A program made the translations under genes and the position numbers. Positions 34,909-43,033 of a DNA stretch of 64,000 nucleotides are shown here, piece after piece. Below the pieces are notes generated by a model. It had not been told where the DNA came from and made no database searches. It was given only the letters and a program-made list of their open reading frames with translations. The DNA is from Tabrizicola sp. TH137. GTDB taxonomy: Bacteria > Pseudomonadota > Alphaproteobacteria > Rhodobacterales > Rhodobacteraceae. Numbering within the stretch: the first letter of the stretch is position 1; each line of letters opens with the position of its first letter. The stretch spans positions 62,001 through 126,000 of the forward strand of contig NZ_PKRQ01000008.1 in assembly GCF_002855575.1 (NCBI RefSeq). The letters run 5' to 3'.

Positions 34909-35856
34909 ATGAGAACCGATGCTCCCTCGGTTCCGGCAGAGGGGGTGGCGCAAGCCACCCCCAACCGCCGGAAGGCACCACCACGGCGCCGCAGTCCGGC
35001 CTTGCGCAAGGCCTTTCCCTACCTGCTGGTCGCACCCGCGGTGATCTACCTTCTGGCGATCACCCTCTACCCCGGCATATTCGCAATCTACCAAAGCCTT
35101 TTCGTCGTCCGCTTCGTCAACTGGACCTGGACGGGACTTGGCAACTATCAGGCAATCCTTCAGGACCGCGAGTTCTGGGCCGCCCTGGGCAATACGGCGA
35201 TCATCGGGGGCATCTCGCTGACGCTTCAGACCTGCATCGCCCTCGCACTGGCATATTTCGCCTATCGCGACCCGTTCATCCGCGGCTGGCGCATTCTTTA
35301 TCTGATGCCGATGCTCTTCATGCCTTCGGCGGTGGCCTTTCTCTGGAAACTGGCCTTCAACGATGGCCGCGTGATTTCGGACATGCTGATCGGGCTCGGT
35401 CTCGTCGAAGCGAATGTGGACTGGCTTGGCAATGTCTGGCTTGCCCGGCTGACCCTGATCGTGGCCGATGTCTGGCAATGGACGCCCTTCCTTTTCATCA
35501 TCTTCGTCGCCGCCTTGCAGGGGCAGGATCAGGAGATCGAAGAGGCCGCACGCCTTGATGGTGCAAGCTGGCCGTCGATTTTCTGGAATATTTCGCTGCC
35601 GATGATGCGGCCGGTGATCGTGGTGGCCGTCACACTGCGCGGCATCGACATCACCACCATGTTCACCAACGTCTTCGTGATGACCCAGGGCTCGCCCGGC
35701 GGAGCGACGGAGACGATGAGCTATTTCATCTACCGTCAGGGCTTTCGCATGTTCAACTTCGGCTATGCCTCGGCGGCGTCGGTGCTGATGCTGATCATGA
35801 CGATCATCATTGCACAGACCGTGGTGAAACGCGCCTTCCATTCGGGAAAGAAATAG
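34909..35856 (+). CDS. Sugar ABC transporter permease 1 (MalF/UgpA type)
   Basis: This 315-residue permease has a basic N-terminal tail of about 35 residues, then six membrane segments beginning FPYLLVAPAVIYLLAITLYPG. The EAA coupling loop is EIEEAARLDGASWPSIFWNISLPMMRP, near residue 215. It starts five bases after the binding protein stop. It forms the channel with the permease encoded directly downstream without any spacer. Confidence 0.87.
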   Translation: MRTDAPSVPAEGVAQATPNRRKAPPRRRSPALRKAFPYLLVAPAVIYLLAITLYPGIFAIYQSLFVVRFVNWTWTGLGNYQAILQDREFWAALGNTAIIGGISLTLQTCIALALAYFAYRDPFIRGWRILYLMPMLFMPSAVAFLWKLAFNDGRVISDMLIGLGLVEANVDWLGNVWLARLTLIVADVWQWTPFLFIIFVAALQGQDQEIEEAARLDGASWPSIFWNISLPMMRPVIVVAVTLRGIDITTMFTNVFVMTQGSPGGATETMSYFIYRQGFRMFNFGYASAASVLMLIMTIIIAQTVVKRAFHSGKK

Positions 35857-36699
35857 ATGGCCAAGCCTCGCAAGACCCGCGGTGAAAGCCTCGTGCTGCG
35901 CTATGCCGTGCTGGGCACCTGGGCGCTGATCTGCCTGTTGCCGATCCTGTGGTTCCTTTCCATCGGGTTCCGGCCGCGGACAGAGGTCATCACCCCGGAG
36001 CCGATCTATTTCCCCACCTTCTCGCTGGACGCCTGGCATCTGCTGGTCAGCGACTGGCCCATCGCGCAATACCTGCGCAACTCCATCATCGCGGTGGCGG
36101 GATCGGTGGTGATCGACCTCATCCTGGCCATTCCTGCGGCCTATGCCCTGTCGCGCTATGAGTTCAAGGGGCGCGAGGATATCGGGTTCTATATCCTGTC
36201 CACCCGGATGATGGCGCCCGCCATCGTGGCCGTGCCGATCTTCTTCCTGTTCAAGACGGTGGGGCTGCTGGATTCCGTCTGGGCGCTGATGCTGATCTAT
36301 GCCGCCATCAACCTTAGCCTCGTGACCTGGATCATCCGCAGCTACATGCTGGATATCCCGAAGGAACTTGAGGATGCGGCGCGCACCGATGGGGCGAGCG
36401 ACCTGCGCATCCTGTGGGAGATCATCATTCCCGCCTGCCTTCCCGGCATCATCACGGCGGCGGTGATCGCGGCCATCTTCGCGATCAACGAGTTCCTGTT
36501 CACGCTGCTCATCGCCTCCACGGCGAATGCCTACACCATGTCTGTCGCGCTGGCGAATTTCACCGGCGGTTCCGACGGCATCATCTACAACGCCATCGCC
36601 CTCGTCTCCTTCATCGCCTTCGTGCCGATCCTGATCCTCGTGATCCTGATCCAGAAGCACCTGTCGCGCGGTCTGACGATGGGCGCAGTCAAAGGTTGA
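35857..36699 (+). CDS. Sugar ABC transporter permease 2 (MalG/UgpE type)
   Basis: This 280-residue permease has six membrane segments and the EAA loop KELEDAARTDGASDLRILWEIIIPACLPG at about residues 168-196. The first base of the start codon follows directly after the stop codon of permease 1, which suggests strict coupling. The C-terminal end HLSRGLTMGAVKG is typical of the MalG group. Confidence 0.88.
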   Translation: MAKPRKTRGESLVLRYAVLGTWALICLLPILWFLSIGFRPRTEVITPEPIYFPTFSLDAWHLLVSDWPIAQYLRNSIIAVAGSVVIDLILAIPAAYALSRYEFKGREDIGFYILSTRMMAPAIVAVPIFFLFKTVGLLDSVWALMLIYAAINLSLVTWIIRSYMLDIPKELEDAARTDGASDLRILWEIIIPACLPGIITAAVIAAIFAINEFLFTLLIASTANAYTMSVALANFTGGSDGIIYNAIALVSFIAFVPILILVILIQKHLSRGLTMGAVKG

Positions 36700-36702
36700 T
36701 CC

Positions 36703-37749
36703 ATGGCCTCGATCCAACTCAAGAACATCGTCAAACGCTATGGCGCCTTCGTCGGCGTGCAGAACATGACGCTGGACATCGCGGATGAGGAATTCCTTGT
36801 CCTGCTTGGTCCTTCGGGCTGTGGCAAGACCACGACCATGCGGATGATCGCCGGTCTGGAAGAGCCGACGGATGGCGAGATCATCATCGGCGGCGAGGTG
36901 GTGAACGAGATCGACGCCCGCGACCGGGACGTGGCGATGGTGTTTCAGGGCTATGCCCTTTATCCCAACATGTCGATCTACGAGAATATCCGCTTTCCGC
37001 TTCGGATGCGCGGCATACCGGCCTCGGAACATGATGCCCGGATCCGCAAGGCGGCCGAGATGGTGGAACTGGGCAGTTTTCTTGACCGCAAGCCGGGGGC
37101 ACTGTCGGGTGGGCAGCGGCAGCGCGCGGCGCTGGCACGGGCAGTTGTGCGCCAGCCGCAGGTTTTCCTGATGGATGAACCCCTGTCCAACCTGGATGCA
37201 AAGCTTCGGCAGTCGATGCGGGTGCAGATCAAGCACATGCAGCGGCAACTGAAGGTGACGACCGTCTATGTGACCCATGACCAGATCGAAGCGATGACGC
37301 TGGCCGACCGGATCGTGATCATGAACAAAGGGGCGATCCAGCAGGTCGGCACGCCGGACGAGATCTATTCCGACCCGGCAAACACCTTCGTTGCGGGTTT
37401 CATCGGCAGCCCGCCCATGAATCTGATTGAAGGCAACGCGCAGAACGGGCGGTTCACCGCGCCGGGGGTATCGGTGCCCTGCCCCGCGCATGTCAGGGGG
37501 AGTGTGACGCTTGGCATCCGCCCGGAAGACTGCCGCGTCGGCGGTGACCATGTCCAGGGGCAGGTCTATGGCGTGGAACCCACGGGGGACGTGACCTATC
37601 TGACCGTTCTGGCGGGAACGAAGAAGATCGAGGTGAAGGCTGCGCGCGACTATCGTTCGGAGATCGACGTTCCCATTGGCATCGCCTTCGATCCGGCCCA
37701 CCTCTATTTCTTCGATGAGTCGGGCCAGCGCATCCGGGGGGCTGAATGA
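36703..37749 (+). CDS. Sugar ABC transporter ATP-binding protein (UgpC/MalK type)
   Basis: This 348-residue ATPase has Walker A GPSGCGKTT at about residues 38-46, signature LSGGQRQR, Walker B VFLMDEPLSNLDAKLR and VYVTHDQIEAMTLAD. Residues 235-348 form the TOBE/OB regulatory domain, with LGIRPEDCRV. Length is close to UgpC. It ends with a four-base overlap with the kinase gene. A shared-ATPase role for other importers is possible but the gene order points to a dedicated subunit. Confidence 0.88.
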   Translation: MASIQLKNIVKRYGAFVGVQNMTLDIADEEFLVLLGPSGCGKTTTMRMIAGLEEPTDGEIIIGGEVVNEIDARDRDVAMVFQGYALYPNMSIYENIRFPLRMRGIPASEHDARIRKAAEMVELGSFLDRKPGALSGGQRQRAALARAVVRQPQVFLMDEPLSNLDAKLRQSMRVQIKHMQRQLKVTTVYVTHDQIEAMTLADRIVIMNKGAIQQVGTPDEIYSDPANTFVAGFIGSPPMNLIEGNAQNGRFTAPGVSVPCPAHVRGSVTLGIRPEDCRVGGDHVQGQVYGVEPTGDVTYLTVLAGTKKIEVKAARDYRSEIDVPIGIAFDPAHLYFFDESGQRIRGAE

Positions 37750-38726
37750 GCGCACGTTTCGATTACACCTCGATGGGCTTCATCACCTTTGACGCCCTCT
37801 GCCGTCCGGTGACCCAGATCCCGCCGGGGGGAGATACCTATTTCGTCGAAGACTTCACGCTGGCCGTTTCAGGTGCCGCAGGCAGCGCGGTGATCGTGGC
37901 GGCAAAGCACGGCCTCAAGTCCCGCGCCGTGGGCGGGGTCGGGCATGACGACATGGGCGATTGGGTGCTGATGAAGCTTGCCAGCTTTGGCATCGATACC
38001 ACGATGATGGCCCGTTGCGACGGCTTTGCCACCTCTTCTTCCATCGTCACCACCCGCCCCGACGGGGCCCGACCGGCCCTGCACAAGCGCGGCGCAACGG
38101 ACGGGTTCTATATCTCCGACGACCAGATTGATGATCTTCTGGATACCCGCATCCTGCATGTGGGGGGCGTGGGCCTGATGAACCGAATGGATCAGGGCCG
38201 CACCGAAGAGATCATGGCCGAGGCGCGGCGCAGGGGCGTGATCACCACGCTGGATGTCTTTGCCTCGACCCCGGATGACCTGCCGAAGGTTGCGCGACTG
38301 CTGCCGCATACCGACTATTTCCTGCCGTCCGAAGAAGAGGCGCGTGCGCTTTCGGGCCTGACAGAGAACCGAGATCTGGCGCAGTTCCTGATCGACCGCG
38401 GGGCGGGATGCGTGATCCTCACGCTCGGCGCGGATGGCGCTTATTGTCGGCGCAGCGACGGCTTGGAATTCGCCACCCCCGCCTTTGCGGTGGACGTGAA
38501 ATGCACCTGCGGCTGCGGTGACTGTTTCAACGGCGGCTTTGCGACCGGGCTGATCAAGGGCATGTCGCTGGAAGAGTCGGTGCAGTTGGCACAGGCCTCT
38601 TCGGCGCAGAACGCGACGGGACTGGGCAGCCAGGCCGGCGTAAGGGACTTTGCCGGGACGCTGGATTTCATCAGGACGACGGCGCTGCGCGCACCGAAGG
38701 ACGGCTTGGTAACGGGGGCGCGCTAG
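37746..38726 (+). CDS. PfkB-family sugar kinase
   Basis: This 326-residue kinase has the ribokinase fold. The N-terminal substrate region includes DFTLAVSGAAGSAVIVAAKHG, and the C-terminal PfkB motif is VDVKCTCGCGDCFNGGF, with the catalytic Asp259 and anion hole GCGD. The usual DTxGAGD is changed to DVKCTCGCGD, with three Cys, which is unusual. The substrate is likely what the upstream importer brings in; phosphorylation traps it in the cell. The start overlaps the ATPase gene by four bases. Confidence 0.82.
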   Translation: MSARFDYTSMGFITFDALCRPVTQIPPGGDTYFVEDFTLAVSGAAGSAVIVAAKHGLKSRAVGGVGHDDMGDWVLMKLASFGIDTTMMARCDGFATSSSIVTTRPDGARPALHKRGATDGFYISDDQIDDLLDTRILHVGGVGLMNRMDQGRTEEIMAEARRRGVITTLDVFASTPDDLPKVARLLPHTDYFLPSEEEARALSGLTENRDLAQFLIDRGAGCVILTLGADGAYCRRSDGLEFATPAFAVDVKCTCGCGDCFNGGFATGLIKGMSLEESVQLAQASSAQNATGLGSQAGVRDFAGTLDFIRTTALRAPKDGLVTGAR

Positions 38727-38756
38727 GCTATGCTCCGACCGTGAGAGGAGCCGGAC

Positions 38757-39467
38757 GTGCCATTGCCTTCCTTCATCCAGCCCGATTCGATGCCGCTGCG
38801 CGAAGCCTTGCGCGGCCTTCGCTTCCTGCTGCGTCGGGGCGGCGAGACGCTGGCCGATACGATTTCGGTCGACGCGCTTCCGAAACCGGCCTCGGAGATC
38901 GCTTCGGTCGTGATGACGGAGGTCGGCGGGATCGTGCGGTCCGTGGATACCGTTGCGTCGAGCGCGGCGAAGAAGATTCTGGGTGGGCAGGAAAATCCGA
39001 CAGCAGCGCTGGATGACCTGATCCATCACGATGCTGCCGAAGCCGAGTTTGCGCAGGCGATCTATGTCGCGCTGAGTGCCGTGCTGCGCCGGTTCGGCAC
39101 GACCAGTTTCTTCGTGAGCGAGATGTCGGCCCGGGCAACTTTCGCCGCCTGGCGGCGGGAAACCGGTGAAGCAGATCCGGAACAGCGGGCAGCGGAACTC
39201 ACGCTGCGCTTGCTGGACGCGCGGGTGGTGCGCGGGGTTTCCGTGGACAAGGCCCAGCTTGCGCCGACGGGCGCTTTGGACGGGGCTGCGGTCTTTGCGG
39301 TGCTGCTGTGGCTGCAATCCTCGCGGTCGGATGCCGAGAACGAGGCGGCGCTGGATGCGGCGGCCGACATCGCCCTTGCCAAGGCGGATGAAATCGCCAG
39401 GGCCTTGGCGGCGCGTCGGCTGGACAGCCTTGCCGCGCTTTACCGGAAGTACGTCGATCATGTCTAA
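38757..39467 (+). CDS. Unknown protein 1 of a coupled pair
   Basis: This 236-residue protein is not recognised. It has no signal peptide. Two low-hydrophobicity helical regions are seen, with IASVVMTEVGGIVRSVDTVASSAAKKILG around residues 48-76 and an Ala-rich C-terminal helix. It starts at a GTG with AGGAG eight bases upstream. It overlaps the next gene by eight bases, so the two products likely act together. Codon use is like its neighbours. Confidence 0.6.
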   Translation: MPLPSFIQPDSMPLREALRGLRFLLRRGGETLADTISVDALPKPASEIASVVMTEVGGIVRSVDTVASSAAKKILGGQENPTAALDDLIHHDAAEAEFAQAIYVALSAVLRRFGTTSFFVSEMSARATFAAWRRETGEADPEQRAAELTLRLLDARVVRGVSVDKAQLAPTGALDGAAVFAVLLWLQSSRSDAENEAALDAAADIALAKADEIARALAARRLDSLAALYRKYVDHV

Positions 39468-40050
39468 GGTTCGGCTGCATCAGGATGCCCTGCCCCCCAC
39501 GAACGAACCGCTGCGGATCGCGGTGCGGCGTCTTCGCTGGTTCAAGGCGGCCTTCCTGCGGCATGCCGAGACGGTAAGTCAGGAGCTGGGCTGCAAGCTG
39601 GAGGTGGACGAGGCCAAGCTTGCCGGCTGCTTCATGCGCTGGCTCGACGCGATCGAGGTGCAGCGCCCTGCGGACAAGTCGCAGCGGCGTGCCTTCTTTG
39701 AATTCGCGGCCGCATTGATGATGCGCGAGCTGACAACGGACATGCCGTTGAAGGCCGAGGGCGTGCCGGTTCTGGCGCAGCCGGGATCGGCGGCGGCATT
39801 CTGGCCCGAAGGCTATTGCTGCACGATCTTCTGCCTGTCGGTCCATGCCGCCGCAACGGCGCAGGAGTTCCATACAGAGACGACGATTGACCCGGCAATC
39901 GACGATCTGCGGCACTGGTGGAGTTTCCGGGAAAACACGATGCAGGACGCGCGTTTCTCGGCGGGGTTCCTTCAGATGCTGATGGGAAGTCAGCCGAACT
40001 GGGTGATGCCGGATGTGTTTTCCGCGCAAACGAAGGACGACAGGGCCTGA
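39460..40050 (+). CDS. Unknown protein 2 of a coupled pair
   Basis: This 196-residue protein is not recognised. It is rich in Trp and has a Cys/His block, EGYCCTIFCLSVHAAATAQEFH at about residues 114-135, that could bind a metal or cofactor. The C-terminal part contains RHWWSFRENTMQDARFSAGFLQMLMG. It starts inside the end of the upstream unknown gene. It is followed by 130 bases with no gene that I can support, then the convergent flippase gene. Confidence 0.6.
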   Translation: MSKVRLHQDALPPTNEPLRIAVRRLRWFKAAFLRHAETVSQELGCKLEVDEAKLAGCFMRWLDAIEVQRPADKSQRRAFFEFAAALMMRELTTDMPLKAEGVPVLAQPGSAAAFWPEGYCCTIFCLSVHAAATAQEFHTETTIDPAIDDLRHWWSFRENTMQDARFSAGFLQMLMGSQPNWVMPDVFSAQTKDDRA

Positions 40051-40180
40051 TCTGCGCCAGAGCGCAGCAGCGTGGTTCCCAGGGTCGGGACTCGTTCTTG
40101 CATCAAGGCCAGAACGTTAGGGCCACGACCCTACGCCACTTGCCGAACAAGAGCTTATCGGCGGACATCAGGTTGCAGGA

Positions 40181-41602
40181 CTACCCTGCCGGCAAGACGG
40201 CCTTGTAATCACCAAGTATTCTTTTCCACTGGACCAGGAAGGATCCAAGAACGCAAAGGCCAGCTAGAGACATCGCGACGAAGATCGATTCCACGTCGGT
40301 CATGGGCCAAGTGAGCGCTATCGCAGCGTAGATTGCAACGGCAACCGCGCCGACAAATATCTGGCCACCTACCGCCTTGCCATAGTCCCGGAAGCTGCAC
40401 CCCACCAATGGGAGCATTACGCGCAGGCTCCAAAGAGAAAAGACAAGCGTGGAAACCGTGAAAGCGATGGCAACGGCGGTCAGGCTGAACCAAACGGATG
40501 AAAGAAGGCAGGCCATCCACAGCACTGTGGAATGTACGGTCAGCTTGAACTGAATGTCAGGTCTGCCAATCGCAAGGACGAAGGTCCCCAATATCCCGAT
40601 CACCGGTTGAACCGCAGCCGCTGGGATAATCATGGCGAAGACATATGCTGCCTCCCTCCACTTTTCGGAAAGGAGGAGATCGAAGATCGGCACGCTGGCC
40701 GCACCGATGAGCAACATGGGGGCGAAGAGCAGGATCGCAAGCACCTTGCTCGCCAGCAGGGCCTGTGCACGCAGTTTCGCCAGATCCTTATCTGCGCCGG
40801 CAACAAGTGGATAGAGGACGTACTGGAGTGGACCCGTCACGATCATCCAAGGAAGCCGCGCAAACTGGAATGCCATCCCATAATATCCGAGTTCCGCAGC
40901 GCCCCTGAACCTTCCGATGATGATGTTTTCCGCGGAGCGGCTTCCGAAGCCGACAACGCTGGAGGCGAAGACGTTCCATCCAAACACGACATGCCCCTTT
41001 GCCGACCCCCAACTGAACACAAGGCGGGGTCGGTATGGGCTGAGCACGGCGTTGAAAAACAGTCTAACCGCATAAAGCGCAATCTGCTGCCCGACGAGGG
41101 CCCAGACACCCAGCCCGTTCAGCGCGGCCCAGATTGCGACGCCCAGGCTGACGATTATTCCAGCGATCTCTGCCAGAGCTATTCGCCCGAACATGCCTTC
41201 CTGTTGCAGAGCGGCGCCGGGGATGAGGGTTAGCGATTGAAGCAGGATGACAGTCGCCAAGGCGGCCATCACGGGAGAGAGAGTTGGCTCGTCCATCCAG
41301 TAGGAAACGACCGGGGAAAGGGCTGCCAGAAGCAGACAGAAAGAAGCGCCGAGACCGGTGGTAAGCCAAAAGCAAGAATGCCAGGGGGTCATGTCTTCTG
41401 ACTTCTCTCTGACCAGAGAGGAAGCGAGGCCACTATCGGCAAACAGCATCACAAAAAGAACGATGGGCATGGCCATTGCCACGATCCCGTAGTCCTCTGG
41501 AGTCAGCAGGCGGGCAAGCAGCGGCAGCGACACAAACTGCACAATCAGGCGCAGAATGTTGACCGAGGAAATGAGTGCTGTTCCCGTGACCAGCTTTTTC
41601 AA
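40181..41602 (-). CDS. Polysaccharide flippase (Wzx/WzxC-like, MOP superfamily)
   Basis: This 473-residue inner-membrane protein has about 12-14 hydrophobic segments. The N-terminal region LARLLTPEDYGIVAMAMPIV and the SLVREK segment are characteristic of WzxC-type oligosaccharide transporters, which flip lipid-linked repeat units to the periplasm. The coding sequence is visibly lower in GC than the flanks, which suggests recent transfer. No polymerase or capsule operon is adjacent; the glycosyltransferase at 44160 has a similar composition and may belong to the same acquired set. Confidence 0.83.
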   Translation of the reverse strand: MKKLVTGTALISSVNILRLIVQFVSLPLLARLLTPEDYGIVAMAMPIVLFVMLFADSGLASSLVREKSEDMTPWHSCFWLTTGLGASFCLLLAALSPVVSYWMDEPTLSPVMAALATVILLQSLTLIPGAALQQEGMFGRIALAEIAGIIVSLGVAIWAALNGLGVWALVGQQIALYAVRLFFNAVLSPYRPRLVFSWGSAKGHVVFGWNVFASSVVGFGSRSAENIIIGRFRGAAELGYYGMAFQFARLPWMIVTGPLQYVLYPLVAGADKDLAKLRAQALLASKVLAILLFAPMLLIGAASVPIFDLLLSEKWREAAYVFAMIIPAAAVQPVIGILGTFVLAIGRPDIQFKLTVHSTVLWMACLLSSVWFSLTAVAIAFTVSTLVFSLWSLRVMLPLVGCSFRDYGKAVGGQIFVGAVAVAIYAAIALTWPMTDVESIFVAMSLAGLCVLGSFLVQWKRILGDYKAVLPAG

Positions 41603-41952
41603 TGGCGTTCACCAGTCATGCAGTTTCCCATCGAGCGACGTGCTCCACTGGTTCTCGCCCGATCGCCCACGGTGGACCCAAGAAAACCTCAATTACAACT
41701 CGCGCGCGTCGTCCGTGGTTTTCTGCACGAACTGTGCTTCCAGATTGCCCAGATCCCGAACAAAATCGCCCGGATCTCTTTGAAATACAGCGGCCAAGAC
41801 CGCGATTTTCCTTTCGCGCACCTGCCCTTTTCGCCCGCCGATTAGCAGCTTTGTCTCCGTCGGAGCAAGATGCTTTTGTGGGTTCAGTCTTGGCACCTGC
41901 CGGTTCCTATCGAATGCGCGCCGCCTTTGGCAGCGCGCAAGGACCGTGTCCT
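41603..41952. other. 350-bp intergenic stretch without a supported gene
   Basis: This stretch lies between the start of the flippase gene and the stop of the SbtA-like gene, both on the minus strand. It is less GC-rich than the window average. A 67-codon minus-strand frame at 41693-41896 has a somewhat protein-like sequence but no ribosome site or recognised family. The leftward flippase promoter must lie here. I see no hairpin or repeat that stands out. Confidence 0.4.
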
Positions 41953-42927
41953 CTACAGCCCCTGCCAGAAGGCCGTCATTTGCCAGACGATTGGCACACC
42001 TGCGAGCAGCATGAAGGGGAAGGTGATGCCCAGCGATGCCGTCAGATAGACGGACGGGTTCGCCTCCGGGAAGGTGGCCCGCACCGCCGCCGGTGCGTCT
42101 ATGTAGCTGGCCGAAGCGGCAACTGCGCCAAGAACGAAGGCCGAGCCCATGGGGAGCCCTGCAAGCGTTGCAAGACCGCTCACCACGAAGCCGTTGACCA
42201 TGGGCATGGCAAGACCAAAAGCCAGCATCCGACCACCGACGCGCGCAAAATCCTTCAACTGCCGACCGGCGGTCATCCCCATTTCCAGCAGGAAGAGGAC
42301 AAGCACCCCGCGGAAAAGGTCGACAAAGAACGGCTCGATCCGGGTGAAGTTCGCCTCACCCGAGACAGCACCGATCAACAGGCCGCCGCCGAGCAGCAGA
42401 AGGCCGCGCCCCCGCAACGTTTCCATCAGGATGGTGCTGAGAGGGACACCGCCAGTCCCTTCTGCCCGCGAAAGGGCCACGCGGCCGTAGAAGAGCGCGA
42501 CGAGAATGCCAAGTTCCATCAGCGCGACAAGGCCGGTGACATAGCCCTCCATCGGGGTGCCTGCACCCTCGGCATAAGCACGCGCCACGACGAAAGTGAC
42601 CGACGACACCGAGCCATAGAGCGCCGCCACACCGGCGGAATCGACGATGGAAAGCCGAATGACATGGCGCGCGACGAGGAATGCCAGAAGCGGGATCACG
42701 AGGACGACGATGGCTGTCACCGTGATGGCACCCATGACGTTGGAGAGGTCTGCGGTGGCCAGTTCGCGCCCGCCCTGGAGGCCGATGGAGAAGAGCAGGA
42801 AGATCGCGAAGATCCGGATGACCGGTTCCGGGATTTCAAGGTCGGACCGTATCAGCGTTGCAACGATCCCGAGAAGAAAGGCCAAGGTTATGGGGGAAAC
42901 GAGGTTCTCGATCAGAATACTGTCCAT
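41953..42927 (-). CDS. SbtA-like sodium-dependent bicarbonate transport family permease
   Basis: This 324-residue membrane protein has about ten hydrophobic segments. It matches the family of SbtA bicarbonate/Na+ symporters: LVSPITLAFLLGIVATLIRSDL near the start, FSIGLQGGREL, YGSVSSVTFVVA, and GASASYIDAPAA-like GAVAASASYIDAPAAVR in the second half. Non-cyanobacterial members have not been well characterised and may carry other anions. The ATG at 42927 starts the conserved region; the open frame upstream is Arg/Ser-rich and not membrane-like. A LysR gene is divergent. Confidence 0.82.
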   Translation of the reverse strand: MDSILIENLVSPITLAFLLGIVATLIRSDLEIPEPVIRIFAIFLLFSIGLQGGRELATADLSNVMGAITVTAIVVLVIPLLAFLVARHVIRLSIVDSAGVAALYGSVSSVTFVVARAYAEGAGTPMEGYVTGLVALMELGILVALFYGRVALSRAEGTGGVPLSTILMETLRGRGLLLLGGGLLIGAVSGEANFTRIEPFFVDLFRGVLVLFLLEMGMTAGRQLKDFARVGGRMLAFGLAMPMVNGFVVSGLATLAGLPMGSAFVLGAVAASASYIDAPAAVRATFPEANPSVYLTASLGITFPFMLLAGVPIVWQMTAFWQGL

Positions 42928-43033
42928 GGCACTCGCCTGATTTTGGATTGCGCACCCCTTCTGCGGCAGCCGGTTTGAAAATAGAAACGGGAAATTTACA
43001 TTTGCTTCATTCGTTTTTCCGATAGGTGAAGGG

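Noticed and set aside
34870-37755. A 961-codon minus-strand frame opposite the sugar ABC transporter
   Set aside because: Shadow of permease and ATPase genes; dominated by His, Arg and Asp with no fold-like pattern.
40051-40180. Possible insertion sequence remnant between the unknown pair and the flippase
   Set aside because: The stretch looks unlike its neighbours but has no terminal inverted repeats, target duplication or transposase fragment that I can show.
41693-41896. 67-codon minus-strand frame between flippase and SbtA-like genes
   Set aside because: Sequence looks partly protein-like but has no ribosome site and no recognised family; could be chance or a gene remnant.
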